DNA of 64,000 bases from Amoebidium appalachense. Its lineage: Eukaryota; Ichthyosporea. Location of the stretch: contig CAVNZM010000012.1 in the NCBI GenBank assembly GCA_963693365.1, positions 682,001 to 746,000 of the forward strand, in the 5' to 3' direction. This document shows, one piece after another, positions 12,756 to 25,501 of this stretch. The stretch's first letter is position 1, and each line of letters opens with the position of its first letter. The notes beneath the pieces were generated by a model. The model was not told the DNA's origin. It was given only the letters and a program-made list of their open reading frames with translations, and searched no databases. The position numbers and the translations under genes are program-made.

Positions 12756-12978
12756 ACAAATTGTTTGGGATTTGTCAAAAAACCTTTGGGAAAGGCTTTG
12801 GGAAAATCCTGGGCGTGCAAACAAACGGTCATGAACACGGCCCTCCTCCCCTACCCCCTCTAGATCTTTGCCCTCCGGCCGTGTCGACCCACTGTGGTAC
12901 CCACTCACGGCCCGCAAACTCCCCCCTCCCCCCGGCTGCCGGCCTCCCTGCCTCAACAACGTCCCTCCCTCCGGATCC

Positions 12979-13025
<47 letters not shown>

Positions 13026-13054
13026 AATCCCCCCCCGAATCCCCGGAGGTTCTT

Positions 13055-13120
13055 TTATAATGACTTTATTGATGTGCTCATGCAGAAAAGGAGATGTCGC
13101 AGATATCTCAAAGAGACGAC
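13055..13120 (-). mobile_element. LINE-like 3'-end fragment (copy 3)
   Basis: Read on the minus strand it matches the last 60 bp of copy 1 (12695-12755), ending in the same AATAAAGTCATTATA-like sequence. It faces copy 1 tail to tail across about 300 bp that include a long poly(C) run. Confidence 0.55.
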
Positions 13121-13425
13121 TGGTATCGAGTCGCTCAAATAATGTACATGTGGAGGTAGACTCGCAGATATATACATAATACCCAAAAATTATATTGGAC
13201 AAGTAAGAAAAAAACAAACACTAATATTAGAGTCAGCGCTATATAGAGGTTCTTTGGGAATCCGGAAAAAAAGTTAGGGAAATTCCCAAACGTTTTTTGG
13301 GAATTTCGATCCCTGGTGATATCACGGGCATCACGTGGCCCCAAATGTGAGCTGAGAGACCTTCCAAGTCTTTTCGAACCTTAGTTTGTTATTGCGTGTG
13401 TTTTAGTGCAGAGCACTTAGTAAGA

Positions 13426-15615
13426 ATGGACGCAGCCACGGTGCGACAGCTAGTGCAGCAGGCAGAGGCCTTCTGCTTTGACGTGGACAGCACGGTCATA
13501 CAGGAGGAGGGCATAGATGTGCTTGCTGAGAGCTGTGGCGTGGGCGAGGAGGTTGCTGCCTGGTGCGTGGCCCTTGTGTGTTATAAATCCAGGAGGGGGG
13601 GAAGGGGAGGGGGGGGGAGGGGGGGAGGAGAGGGGGGGGAGGGAGAAAGGGATGGGGTGGGGGAGGAGGGTGGGGGTGAGTGAAAGTTGGGAGGCATTGG
13701 AGGGTGAAAGAATGGAGGAAACGGGTAGGGGTGCTTGGGGCAGGGGGTGAGGCGGCGGGACGGGGGAGAAGGGATGAGGGGGACGGAGGGGGGGGGGGGG
13801 GGGAAGGTGTTGTCTGGTTAATTGATAAGGTTGTGTCTAAAGGAAAGGGGTAGGCGCGTGCTTCTGCATCTGTGTTAAAACCAAGCGGGTGGAGCAGGGA
13901 AGTTCTTAAATTGGTGTGCTATGCGTCAAGTAAAGGAGCCTGGAAGGGAACGCTTGAGCAACTTTGAACTGTGGGGCTACGGGAACAGGCTTTGGTTTAA
14001 GCAACTTCACATGCACTACGAAGATGTATGCATCAAAGGGGGGAACGAGATAGGAAGAGGGGAAGGTGGTTTCAAAGTTGCGGTGCGACTACGTAGGATG
14101 GCTGGCTCTGAAACAAGGAAAGCATACAAGTTTTTTTTTATTTTGAGGGCGGTCACGGTGAGGGAAAGCGGGGAGGAGGGGGCAGGGGGAGGGGAGGGGG
14201 CAGGAGGGGGGGGGGGATATGGGTGATCATTGACCTGGTTGTTCAAGAAAGGCTGGGAGGTGGGGGGGGGGGGGGGGGGGGGGGGGGGTGGGAGGGGGGT
14301 GGGAGGTGACTGGGGAGGAAGGTGGGAGGGGAGGGGGGGGGGGGGGGGGGTTAGTTGCCGCTGAAAGAAGGGATGACGTATTTTGAGCCAAATCTACTCA
14401 TTGCGCAACACACCCACTCAGTGTCAGGAGCATCGCATCTCATGTTCTTTTTCACAGGACACGACAGGCCATGGGTGGTGGTGTGACCTTCCAGGAGGCG
14501 CTCTCTGCACGTCTTTCCATCATGAAGCCCTCCAGGCAGCAGCTGGAAGAGTGTCTGACCAAGCACCCTGTCAATCTCACACCCGGTGTCAGGTGTGTGG
14601 GTGTGGGGTGGAGATGGAGATGGGAGCTGGGACAGAGTTGCGGGCGCTTGGGATGGGAAGGATGTGTGTGCTCGTTTGTGTGTGGGCTGGTGGGGCAGGG
14701 ATGATGTAAGTTTGTGTACGTGTGAATGGAAGGAGGGGAGGAGGGTTTGGGGAAGACAGAATGGCTGTTTTCTATTTTGTGTTGCTGTTGCTGGGAGAAG
14801 GGGAATGGGGGCAAGAGGTTGGGACGCTGAGGAGAAGTTTAAACAGCTTTGTTTCATCCCCCCCCAAAGTGAAGAAGCGAGAGAAAGAATCGAGAGAGAG
14901 AGGGGAGTATTGTGGCAGTAGTGGTTTTCTTTTTTCTTTTTCTTCTTCTTCTTTTTCTTTTTTGGCGGGGGGGGGAGGGGGGGGGGAGGGGGGGGAGGGG
15001 GGGGGGGGGGGTTTGAGGGAAGAAGGGGTTTATGGACCTAGGGGTTCGGGGAAAGGTGATGGAGAATGCTTAGGCCTAGCCCTGCACGAGAGAAGGCAGG
15101 TCGGAAGTTGCTGTGTGCTGTTTAGTTGGGTGGGCGGTGGTGGTTGTGCTGTGTGGGGTGCTTCAACCTTTCTCTTCTACTAATGCTCTAACCCTAGTTG
15201 TTTCGTTCTGAGATGGCTGCCTTGGTCCCTTACCGTCCCTGCCCCCCCCCCCCCCCTCCCCCCCCCCCCCAAAAAAAAATCTTTCCACACCTCTTCATCC
15301 CTTATATCCTCGCCCTTTCAATGTTCCATCTCCTTGCTAACAATGAACAACGTCCCACCCTCGAGCCCACCCGGCCATCCACACACACACGTAGCCCCCA
15401 TCCCCCCCCCCCATCCCCCCCCCCCATACACGATAACACACACATGTACACACACACACACACACACACAATCACACACACACACACACACACCTTCAAA
15501 CCCGCCCCCCCCCCCCCCCCCCCCCCCCCCTGCCCCGCCCTCACCCCGCTCCCCGGCTCACACATACACGTACACACACACACACACACGCACAAACTCG
15601 CACATACTCACCGTC

Positions 15616-15647
<32 letters not shown>

Positions 15648-15657
15648 ACCACCACCA

Positions 15658-15703
<46 letters not shown>

Positions 15704-15764
15704 CCCTTCACCCCCCCTCTTCCCCCCCACCCCTCCCCCCCAAACACACACACGTTCACACACA

Positions 15765-15824
<60 letters not shown>

Positions 15825-16116
15825 GACCTTGTTGTGCGGCTGCAACAGGCAGGCAAGCAGGTGCATCTTGTGTCTGGGGGGTTCAGGCAAATGATCTACC
15901 CCGTGGCAGACACCCTGCACATCCCTCACACGGACGTCTATGCCAACAACCTGCTCTTTGATGACGTCACTGGCGCATTTGCTGGGTTTGACCCCAACGA
16001 GCCTACGTCACGGTCTGGGGGGAAGAAGAACGTTGTGGAGATGCTGATGGTGCGTGGGTGGGGGGGGTGGGGGGTGCGGGAAGGGGGAAGGGGGGGAGGG
16101 GATGTGTGGTATTGGT

Positions 16117-16183
<67 letters not shown>

Positions 16184-17356
16184 GGGAGGTAGGGAGATAT
16201 GGGGTGTGTGGGTTGTGGGTTGGAGGTGTTTTTTTTATCTGTGTGTGTGTGTGTGTATTTGTGGATGGGAGGGAGAGGGGGGGGGGGGGCGGGTATGAAG
16301 GAGGAAAGAAAATTTGTCGGCGAATGCCTGTGAATGTTATGGATGGAGGTTGGAAGTCTTTGGTTGGTTGGTTGGGGGGGGGGGGGGGGAGGGGGGAGGA
16401 CAAAGGGGGAGGGTGTGTGAATCTGGAGTCTGATCAATTGAGAGGAGATGAGTAGGAAAAGGGTGTTAGAGGAAGGGGGGAGGGGAGGGACGGGGGGAAG
16501 GATTAGGAGGTGGGGGGGGGGGGGGGGGAGAAAGTGAAAAAAGAAGGCTGCAAATTGGAGGCATGGGTCGAAAGGCTGTCGAAGGTAGGTTGTGTGTTGG
16601 TAGGTTTAAAGTTTCTGTACGGTGTGTGTGTGAGCATGTGTGTTATGTTCATGGTGATGGTGGTGGTGGTGGGGTGCTGGAGAGAGGCCCCCGAATAGGG
16701 CTTTTCACTTCTCTCTGTTTTTCTTTTCTTCTTTCCCCCGTCACTCCCTTTACCTCTGCCCTTTTATTCTGTTCTCTTGCCCTAAGCAGACCTCTCTCGC
16801 CTCAACTTTATACCCGCTCGTGCATGCTCGTAGCGTTCATTTTACTAATCAGTATACTTGGGTCCCCCCCTTTGCCCCCTCCCCCTCCTCCCCCGCTCCC
16901 TTCCCCGGCGCCCTTCTTACCACAACACGTACATCCATACACGCAAGCGCCGAAGTATTAACACACACGCACACACACCCACATACACACCCTTCCCCTC
17001 TCCCCAACTCCCCCCCCCCCACCCACGTCCACGTACACGTACCCCCCCCCCCCCCCCCCCCCCCCCCACCCCCCCCCACACACACACATACCCACACACA
17101 CGCACACACACACACACAGACACAGCGTGGCTATCAGACGGTAGTGATGGTTGGTGACGGTGTGACAGATATGGAGGCCAAGCCCCCTGCAGCCCTGTTC
17201 ATTGGGTTTGGAGGCAATGTGGTCAGAGAGTCGGTCAGGTCTAAGGCTGACTTCTTTGCCATGTCGATGCAGGATATCATCGGTGTGAACCCCCCCCCCC
17301 CCCCCCCCTCCCCCCAATTTTTTTTGTTTGCTCCATTGTTTCTCTCGTACTCTTGT

Positions 17357-17419
<63 letters not shown>

Positions 17420-17819
17420 CACACAGACACACACACACGCCAGTTCCTATCCTGCTTTCCCTCCTTTCTCCTTCCATCTTGCCCCGTCACCATTACCCCT
17501 CTCGTCTCTCCCTCTGTCTGCATATGCAACATTGAATGACTGGTTCATCATCTGCAATTAGTATACGTGTGTGTAGGTGTGTGCAGGGCAAATCTCATTT
17601 TGACTTTCAGATCATCGTGTGCTTGCTGTGGATAGGCGGGCAATGGGGGTTGCGAGAGGGGGGAAGGAAGAAGGGGGGTGAGGAGGGAGGGGCGGAGAGA
17701 GAGATAACACGTACGTGTGAAACAAGACATGGCGTAGTAATGTTGATGTGGACCTGGCCAGGCAGAATAGTGCCCTGACCTCTCTTCTCATTCCTTCATC
17801 TGCAGATCTCTTGAGTTGA
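13426..17819 (+). CDS. PSPH: Phosphoserine phosphatase
   Basis: Five exons: 13426-13562, 14458-14592, 15824-16049, 17126-17282 and 17806-17819, giving 222 residues (human enzyme 225). It hydrolyses O-phosphoserine to serine, the last step of serine synthesis, in the cytosol. It is a HAD phosphatase. Motif I is FDVDST with nucleophile D19 and acid/base D21. Glu28 is the substrate-binding glutamate. Motif II is SGG at 108-110, Lys158 lies in SGGKK, and motif III is GDGVTDMEA with D177 and D181. All catalytic residues are present. The last exon adds only LLS and the stop, completing DIIDLLS, which aligns with the end of the animal enzymes. Exon 4 has two in-frame acceptors six bases apart (after 17119 or 17125), so two residues are uncertain. 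The introns are packed with poly(G), poly(C) and (CA)n, and the acceptors of exons 3 and 4 sit inside (CA)n arrays. Confidence 0.93.
16131..16182 (+). repeat. Poly(G) tract preceded by (GT)n in PSPH intron 3
   Basis: About 52 G directly follow a (GT)n run at 16115-16130. The same intron ends with poly(C) (about 17041-17067) followed by (CA)n, which is the complementary arrangement. Confidence 0.95.
17358..17417 (+). repeat. Poly(C) tract in PSPH intron 4
   Basis: About 60 consecutive C, followed by a short CA-rich stretch. Confidence 0.95.
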
Positions 17820-18184
17820 TGCGTGCGTGCACTGGAGGTTCCTTTACATCATTCTATAGAAGGAAGGTGAGAGATGGAGAAAATCATTCTTCCTACACTC
17901 TTCCCACCACTCCTGGATAACGTAAATATAAGCCTGTGTTCAATTAAACACCTAGACGCTGCAAGCTGGATTTGTTTCCTGCGTAACAGCCATTATCTCA
18001 CGTTATATCGTACATAAAAATGCACATGCTGGTTCTTGGTTTCTTGACACTTGGCACCCCCCGTCAATCCTTGCTCCCTTGTCGTGTGGGTGTTCACTGG
18101 TTCTTTTCCTTTTTCTTTCTTTTCTTTCCTAATTTTTTATTTTTTATTTTTTGAGGGGCGGGAAGGGGGGTAAGCCTCAGGGGA

Positions 18185-18223
<39 letters not shown>

Positions 18224-18438
18224 TTTGTGTTATAGGTAAATGAAGCTCCCCTGGGTGCCTGGTCAGGCGTGTTTGAAGAAAGTGTCTCGCTATCACATAC
18301 TGTGCTACGTGTGGATTCACACGCTGGGTGGTATGCCTTCAAACAGCTAGCAAGCCTTACGGAAAACATAAGTCGTGCACTTTCGCACAAATGTATTATG
18401 CACACACGCACAAACACCCGCGCGCACGCTGATGCACG

Positions 18439-18469
<31 letters not shown>

Positions 18470-18748
18470 GGACGGTGATATAATGGGTAGCGAGCCAAGG
18501 TGACTGCTTGTGGAGCAGTTCTGTAGTTGAGTATGCCCAGTGTGTACATAATGGAGGGTTGGTTCCACATGGCCCCAACCCAAGTTGACTGTTAATGGTA
18601 AGGTTTTGGCCGCAGGACGGTCAAAGATTCCCTAACCCGGCTCCGATGACGACTCGGTGTCTTTTGCATGATTTTCCAACGACCAGCGCATGAAAAACCT
18701 CCCCCCCCCCCCCTTTCTCCCCACCACCACCACCATGGCCACCCATGG

Positions 18749-18788
<40 letters not shown>

Positions 18789-18987
18789 ACATGTATACGT
18801 ACGCACACGCTTAACTTACACGTGACATACACACACACCCCGAGGTGACCGTGCACACTAAAGACACCCACTCACCCCGCCCACCGTGCATGTACGTGCA
18901 CACAAACACACAACCTGGCCGTCCCGTGCCCCAGCCTCCTTCTCGACCTTTACCAGCCGAAGCGCAAGGCTTTTGGTGGTGATGGTG

Positions 18988-19018
<31 letters not shown>

Positions 19019-19791
19019 ACGTGGGTTTAATTTGTGTGTGGTGGTGGCCCGGTGCACGTGGAGCTGCTCGGTGGGTGGGGTGGGTAGGATACCCAGCACT
19101 GCAACGGTTGCATCTCACGATCGAAGACTCGAGCTCGAGCAGGCCTGGGCCCGAGTAAGTCTATTCGGACCGGGTGTACATGTACACCTTTTTTAGAACA
19201 TATCAATCATGATCCACAATATTATAGGACTAATGAATCATGAACTTAATATCATACCTTGTTATCGAGACGTGAGAATACAAAATAAAGAATACAAAAT
19301 GTTATGCAAAAGTAGAACAAACACACAGGTAATGGTGGCGGTCGGTTTGAAGCCTATTGAATGGTTAATTAAACTACGGGGAAAATCACACGAGTAGAAA
19401 TGGCAGGGAAGGCATGACGGGAATCGGTGAGAAAGGAGTCACAGATAAAGCATTAACATGGGTGTGCTAAAAGCTTTCATACGTGAAGGTTGTATGTATG
19501 GTTTTTCACTTAGCAAATAATGAACAATGCTAAGAATCAAGCAAGGCAACTGCACCTCAGATTATACACTCCCAGGTGTGTGTCCATACATTCTTATGTG
19601 TATCTGACCCAAACAAGGAAAAGACCAACTCCCTCCCTACGCACCCATTTGTTCCCTCCAAGCCACCCGGTCCGACACTTCCACCTCCTCACTACAACAC
19701 ACACGTTCACCACACAACCAAACCCTCCCCTTTCCCGCCCACCTCCCCCCCTCCCCCCCCCCCCCCCCCCCCCCCCCCAACACACACACAC
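17820..19791. other. Convergent intergenic region, no gene seen
   Basis: It separates the 3' ends of PSPH (+) and the membrane protein gene (-). Contents: poly(G) at about 18190-18221, (CA)n/(CG)n at about 18405-18470 and 18750-18790, (GT)n at about 18990-19018, AT-rich DNA at 19200-19500, and poly(C) at about 19757-19778. Open frames here translate the repeats. Confidence 0.6.
17943..17948 (+). terminator. Candidate poly(A) signal of PSPH
   Basis: ATTAAA lies 124 bases after the stop codon. It is the first such hexamer downstream. Confidence 0.45.
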
Positions 19792-20447
19792 CTAATCATA
19801 TCTATGTGGCCGTGTACCACCATATCCTCCCCTCTGTGCCCCATACATTCCCGCTCCAGGCTGCCCACCCCCCACGTAATACTGTTGCTGTCTCCTCCTC
19901 TCCGCATCTTGAATCGCATTTCCAATCGCAACCTTCCCCACAACATAAACCGCACCTGCCGTACCAGCAAACAACCCAAGCAACCAAGTAACAAGAAACG
20001 AAGCCGCCGCAACCGTCGCCAACCCAAAGAAAAACAAACCGGTCAAAAAATCCGGACGATAGGAGGAAATCACCCCCCACAGGCCGAAAACAAATGAAAT
20101 AAACGACATAATTATACCGATTGTGAAGTTAAAAAGCATGTTGATCACTACACGCAGTGCATATTCGAGCATGCCCTCATCCCTGCCCATGGCCCCTATG
20201 CCGTAGAATAGAACATCCCAGAACGTTTGGCGCTTTGCAAATTCTTTGCCGCGGGAGAACGTGCCTGTGTGGTTTTAGAAAAAAGTGTCAGCAAACGACA
20301 GCTTGAATGTGAGTGGCTGTAGGGCAACGGCATGGTACGAGGAGGTGGGTGGATGGAAGGGGGGAGTTCCATTAATGCAAGGGCAAATGCATTTTGTACC
20401 CAGGTAGGTGTGAGCAGATGGGTTGGAGAGTGGAGGGCGGGGGCAGA

Positions 20448-20482
<35 letters not shown>

Positions 20483-20661
20483 GGGGGGAGGGAGGGGGGG
20501 AGGGGGCTAAAGGTGTGCGAAAACAATGAAGATGCAGAAAGTGAGGGCATGTCATGCGAATGTTGCTTGTTCTTTGTGTGTGGGACGGGCGGGGAGGGGG
20601 GAGGGGGGAAGGGGTGGAAGGGGGTGGTACAGATTCTTAAAGGCACTCACTCAGTGTTCCA

Positions 20662-20696
<35 letters not shown>

Positions 20697-20729
20697 ACAC
20701 ACACACACCCAAAACACCCACCCACCCAC

Positions 20730-20766
<37 letters not shown>

Positions 20767-21094
20767 ATCACCCCTGTCCCCCCCCCCCTCCCCACCCCCC
20801 AAAATAAAAAATCTCTCCCCTCAACATAGCCCAAACCCGTCACCACCAATGCCAAACAATTGCCATCCCCTACCCCTCCCATCCCCCCTCCCCCCCCCCC
20901 CCCCCCCTCCCGCTCCTCTCCTATCCCCCTGTTCCTTCCGTGTCTTTCTCTGACTAACGGTTTAACCCTTACCCCTTCCCCCTTCCTCCCTCTTTCCCCA
21001 TGCGCCCTTGCCATTCCGATGTTCCTTGGGTTTTGATTTTATCAACACAAAACAACCCTTCCCCCTCGGGGTTCCAAATCCCCCCGTTCTTTCT

Positions 21095-21172
<78 letters not shown>

Positions 21173-21410
21173 CTCCCCCGACCCCTCTCCCGCCTCCTCC
21201 GCTCAACCTTGTCTTTCGAGATCACCACCCCCTCCACCTCACCACCCCCTCCACCCCGCCTTCTTTCCACACAAAAATCTGAAAAAACACTCCCCCCTCC
21301 CCCCTGACCTCCTACCCCCCCCCCCCCCCCCTCCTGACCCCATCCGTATGTGTGGTTTGCACTCTGCGATGTGTTCTCTGCTATGACAAAGACGGAGAGA
21401 TTGTGTGTGT

Positions 21411-21455
<45 letters not shown>

Positions 21456-22596
21456 CGCGCGCGCCTTTATCACTGTGTGCGTATGTAAGTGCATACGTGC
21501 CTGCATATATGTGTGTACACGTGTGTGTGTGTGTGTGTGTGTGTGCCCGCGCGCGCGCCTGTGTGCCGTGTGAAGAACAAGGGTAAGGGGGGAGGGGGCT
21601 GTACATACCCCAAAACATCTGCCGAACCTCCTCCGTGCCGTATGAACTGAACAGACCAAGTGCGGCCTTTGCATCCTTCACCCCCTCAGTGTATTCCCTC
21701 TCCAACTTATCATACTCCAGCGCCGCTTTCTCGTATTGTTTCTTGTTCTGCGTGCATGTTTCGTCGCATGAAAAAAACCAACCGCGTGAACCGCGGTATC
21801 TCTCTTCCAGCTGGTACATCCTTGCACGTGTATCGATGAGTTGTTTTGTTGGGAGACTCTTGAGTGTGCTCTGCAAGGAGCATTGGTTTTAGTGGTTGCA
21901 CGCACATTGCCTGGATCTGGAAGGAGGCAACTTGGTAGAGTTCGCATGTGGGAACTGATTTCTTACGATTCCTTCTCCCTTCTCAACATCTATGCACAAT
22001 AGTCTATATACAGGCAGCCAGCAATCAGCAGCATCCGTTTCGGAACCGGAAGGGGTTTTGCCCCCCCCCTCCCCCCCCCCCTTCCCCCCCTCCCCCCCCC
22101 CCCAAAAAAAAAAAAAGGAAGAAGAAGAAGAAGACACACCACCACAGTTTCCCCCACCAAAATCTTTTCCTCTCCCCCTTACTCCCTTCCTTTCCCTCGT
22201 TTCCCCCAATCTATATCATCAATATTCATTCCGTGTCCCCGCCACTCTCTTCTTGCCAGTCTGTGAACCACAGGGTTACCATTCCAAACAAGCCGAGCCA
22301 CAATTTCCCAACCTGCAAAAAAAAAAAACGTTCGGGAAACTCACTGCGTATAAGAAGAAAAGTTTCTTTTCCTGTCCCCCCCCCTCACCCCCCCCTTCCC
22401 CCTCCCGCGTGTGTTTCCTGCCCCCCCCCCCCCCCCCCCCCCCCCGTCCCCCCGCCCACACCCCCCTCCACACGCACATACAGACCCACCGCCCCCATTC
22501 TCACCCCCCACACCCAACCCCATCCATGCTCCGCTCACCACAAGCTCCGCCCCCCGCCCTGCAACCTACATACACCAGTGCAACTCCAACCCCCCC

Positions 22597-22627
<31 letters not shown>

Positions 22628-22922
22628 AGTCCCGTCTTCCTACCCCAACCCGCCTTCCCCCCATCTCTCCCCCCTCTTCCCTCCTCCCAAAATAAGGAGG
22701 GAGAGGGGATGAGGAAGGAGGGATTGGGGGAAAAAAGCCTACCTCATAAGTCTGCAGGGCGTCCTGTGACGGTACATAACCGTTGCCCAAGGCACACAGC
22801 AAAAGACCAAGCACCCAGCCCAGACTAATAACATAGTGCTGCCTGGCTAGGTTGAACCCTGTCTTGACTATCACCGTGCCTATGTCACTGCCCTCCACTA
22901 CAACTTCACGGCGGTCAGCCAT
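19792..22922 (-). CDS. Three-TM membrane protein of unknown function, plant-like family
   Basis: Three exons on the minus strand: 22743-22922, 21609-21870 and 19792-20264, giving 304 residues, with phase 0 and phase 1 junctions that restore one frame. Residues 30-48 form a hydrophobic helix. Residues 61-147 are soluble and charged, with FFSCDETC and a likely coiled coil ([13 protein letters not shown]). A short conserved-looking segment follows: [16 protein letters not shown], then [13 protein letters not shown]. Two more membrane helices lie at about 186-212 and 222-253, and the tail is Gly/Gln/Tyr-rich ([12 protein letters not shown]). I recall uncharacterised plant and protist proteins with the same FAKRQTFWD and NFTIG signatures, but I know of no assigned function and give none. 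The start is the first ATG of the open frame. The gene is divergent from VTC (1.17 kb between starts) and convergent with PSPH. Confidence 0.8.
21098..21168 (+). repeat. (CT)n microsatellite in an intron of the membrane protein gene
   Basis: About 35 uninterrupted TC units, which read as (GA)n on the sense strand of this minus-strand gene. A (GT)n array follows at about 21401-21450. Confidence 0.95.
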
Positions 22923-24088
22923 TCTGATGTTTGGACAAACGACGAAGGGCGAATCCCTTTTTGCGCAGTCTATCCGGACCTCACTAGATTATAACGCAGA
23001 GCAGGGCTAATGTCTCAGTAGTAGAGAATTAAAAAGCGGAGAAGTAAGTGTGCAATTTTTACTCACTAAATAGCTTATTATATATGCCTCCCTGCTATAC
23101 TCTCTCTTCGTTCATCTCCAACTAACTACACGGTGTGTTGCTGTTTGTGCTTTTTTCTCTATATATATAAAAGAGTTGGCGACTTCGATCGGGAAAATGT
23201 AGGATAGTTTACGTGATAGTCCAAAACGCGTAGACTCTTAGAGCTCAGTGCTCAACGCATAAAAGACTATTTATGTCACTCAGACAAACAAATAGCACGT
23301 GCGATTTTGCAGCCAAATAAAGATAAAAACACCTATTGTTGATTGGTTGATTTCACTCGTGCGTTAAATCTTGCGGGTGATTGGCAGCTTCAGAATACAT
23401 ATTTGTGATCATTACAGCATACAGCTACAGTAGCATATCGCTGAAAATCAATAATGAGCATTTATTACAGAAAGCAATTATGTTCTAATCTTAGCAGTTA
23501 TAAGTCAAAAAGAACGATGAGTGCATAATCTGCAAGTTGACTAAAAGAAACCAATATCTGAATGAACACATGTGCGATTGGGTCAAATAACTAACCAAAT
23601 ATAGCTATTCAGAAGGATCGCTAATTGGTGCATGCATACGCATGTACCCCGACCGTGCCAATCAGATGAGAAAAGCAGGCTGTGTGCCTTGATGCTTGCG
23701 CGTGATTGGCAGCTTCAGATTTATTTTCAATAAAACCGATGAAGCTCAAATTTAATACTGTAAACTGTTCAAACCCCATTTATAATTGAAAAATAAGTGA
23801 TACGCCCCACAAAATTCTAAAGTTCAAATTCATATCTTCTAATATACGGGTGAATCATTTCCCGGAAAACCCGATGATTCACTTTTCTCCAACTTGGAAG
23901 GTACACAAACACAACTTGGAGTAAAGGGGCCAAGAAAGATTAGATGTTTTTTCTGTAAGATTCGTTCAGTGTCTCCAAGATTCGTTCAGTGTCTCCATTC
24001 GCCTTTGTTTCACCCACTGGTTGGCGTAAGGGGAGGGGATTCAAAACAACACAGAGAAACACGCCGTTTTGGCGCTCCACAAACGAAA
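22923..24088. promoter_or_regulatory. Divergent promoter region between the membrane protein and VTC genes
   Basis: This 1.17 kb is AT-rich, unlike its surroundings, and has no homopolymers. A TATATATATAAAA stretch lies at about 23159-23172. The near-identical sequence TTGCG-GTGATTGGCAGCTTCAGA occurs twice in the same orientation, at 23371-23394 and 23696-23719. Each copy carries an ATTGG (inverted CCAAT) core, and further ATTGG/CCAAT pentamers occur nearby. A 5' leader of VTC with a duplicated ATTCGTTCAGTGTCTCCA segment lies at about 23959-23998. Bidirectional promoter function is inferred. Confidence 0.5.
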
Positions 24089-24633
24089 ATGAAGTTCGGC
24101 AAGCACTTGCTGGCTAATATGCCCCCAGAATGGAGGTTTAACTTCATAGATTACAGCGGGCTCAAGCGGTTTTTGAAGAGCAATGTGACGGCCACGGCGT
24201 GGGATGACAACCTCGAAGCCAAGTTTATTACTATGCTCGAGGAGGAGCTCAAGAAGGTGCGCGTGTGCGTGCGTGCGTGTGCGTGTGAATGGATGTGTGT
24301 GTGTGTGTGTGTGTGCGTGTTGTGCATGTGTGCGCACGTCTTCTTGGTGTTTGGGTGCCTACGGGCGTGCGTGCTTGTCACGTGATGTGTACTTCCCGGC
24401 GTATTATCACACGAAATTGTGCTGCATAGTGTCTTGACAGATGTTTACTTGTATACTTGTGAATACATGAGGGAAGGAGGTGGGGGCAGGGGGAGGGGGA
24501 GAGGACTGATGCAACTCGAAACCGAGGTGTAAGAAAGGGCCGGCTAAGGCTGACACCTGAAGGAACTTGAATGTTGTTGCCTGCTCGTGTATACTCTGCT
24601 TAGTTGGCTAATGTGTGCTGCTTTCTTTCCTGC

Positions 24634-24678
<45 letters not shown>

Positions 24679-25469
24679 CGCTCATTGGCTACTGCGAGTT
24701 GCTCGCTTTCCTTCCCCCACCCTCGCTTAGTTGGCTAACATGTGTTGCTTCTTTCCTGCCCCGCCCCCCTCCAAACCCCCCCCCCCCCCCCCCCCCTCCC
24801 CCGACTTTTTTTTTGTTGCAGCAATGTAGCCTCCAATTCCCTTCTCTTCCCTTTTGCATCTCTTTTCTTGCTGTAGCAACGCGCTTTAGAATGTGTATAG
24901 ACGTCAAACCTTTTTTTTACATGGGCAATGCCTACCCTCCCCCCCCCACCCCCCCCCCACCCCTTTTCGCTTCCCTGGAAGGTGTTAGACTTGTACCATC
25001 TCTCGTTCTTCGTGTGGGCTAGATTGGTTGTCTGTTACACATCGTGAAACGTGTGTGTTGAATGGCTGACAGAGCATGCGAGTGAATCTGATCGCAAACA
25101 AGGCTCTTGGGAGGCTCTTGGGCGGCAGTGTTTTGTGTTTTCACTTACGCGTGTATATTTGGTGTCTGTATCGTGTGTTGTATGTGTGTGGGTGTGGGTG
25201 GGTGTGTTTGTGTGTGTGCGCATACACTGTGTGCTCGTGCATTCGTGCGTGTGCTTGTGCGTTTGTGTACCTGTGCAGTTAAGCATGTGAGAGATTATCG
25301 AGTTGTTGTTGCACCGGTTTTGTATGGTTTTTTCTTTACTCATGTTGTCACGTGGCCTCCCCACCGGGCTTTGGTTCGCTTATATTGCATACACGTTGGT
25401 TGCTCGTGCTCGTGGTTCTCTGGTGTACCGCACGTTATTGTTTTGTATTTTTCACCGTGCTCTACTTCT

Positions 25470-25501
<32 letters not shown>

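Larger units (their letters stand above)
9459..13425. other. Intergenic region with mobile-element debris
   Basis: It holds the nucleolin 3' UTR, one 680-bp inverted-repeat copy (9891-10570), a diverged relative of its family (10667-10745) and LINE-like fragments (about 11890-12755 and 13055-13120). A near-palindrome ACCATATATGGT sits at 11790, with a partial copy near 11120. The 15-nt GCGTGCCTCTCTGGT occurs twice about 40 nt apart near 11170 and 11210. A poly(C) run of about 44 nt lies at 12980-13023. I see no intact gene. Confidence 0.55.

Noticed and set aside
15198-16298. 366-codon Pro/His/Thr-rich frame
   Set aside because: Only 15824-16049 is coding (PSPH exon 3); the rest is poly(C), (CA)n and poly(G) translation.
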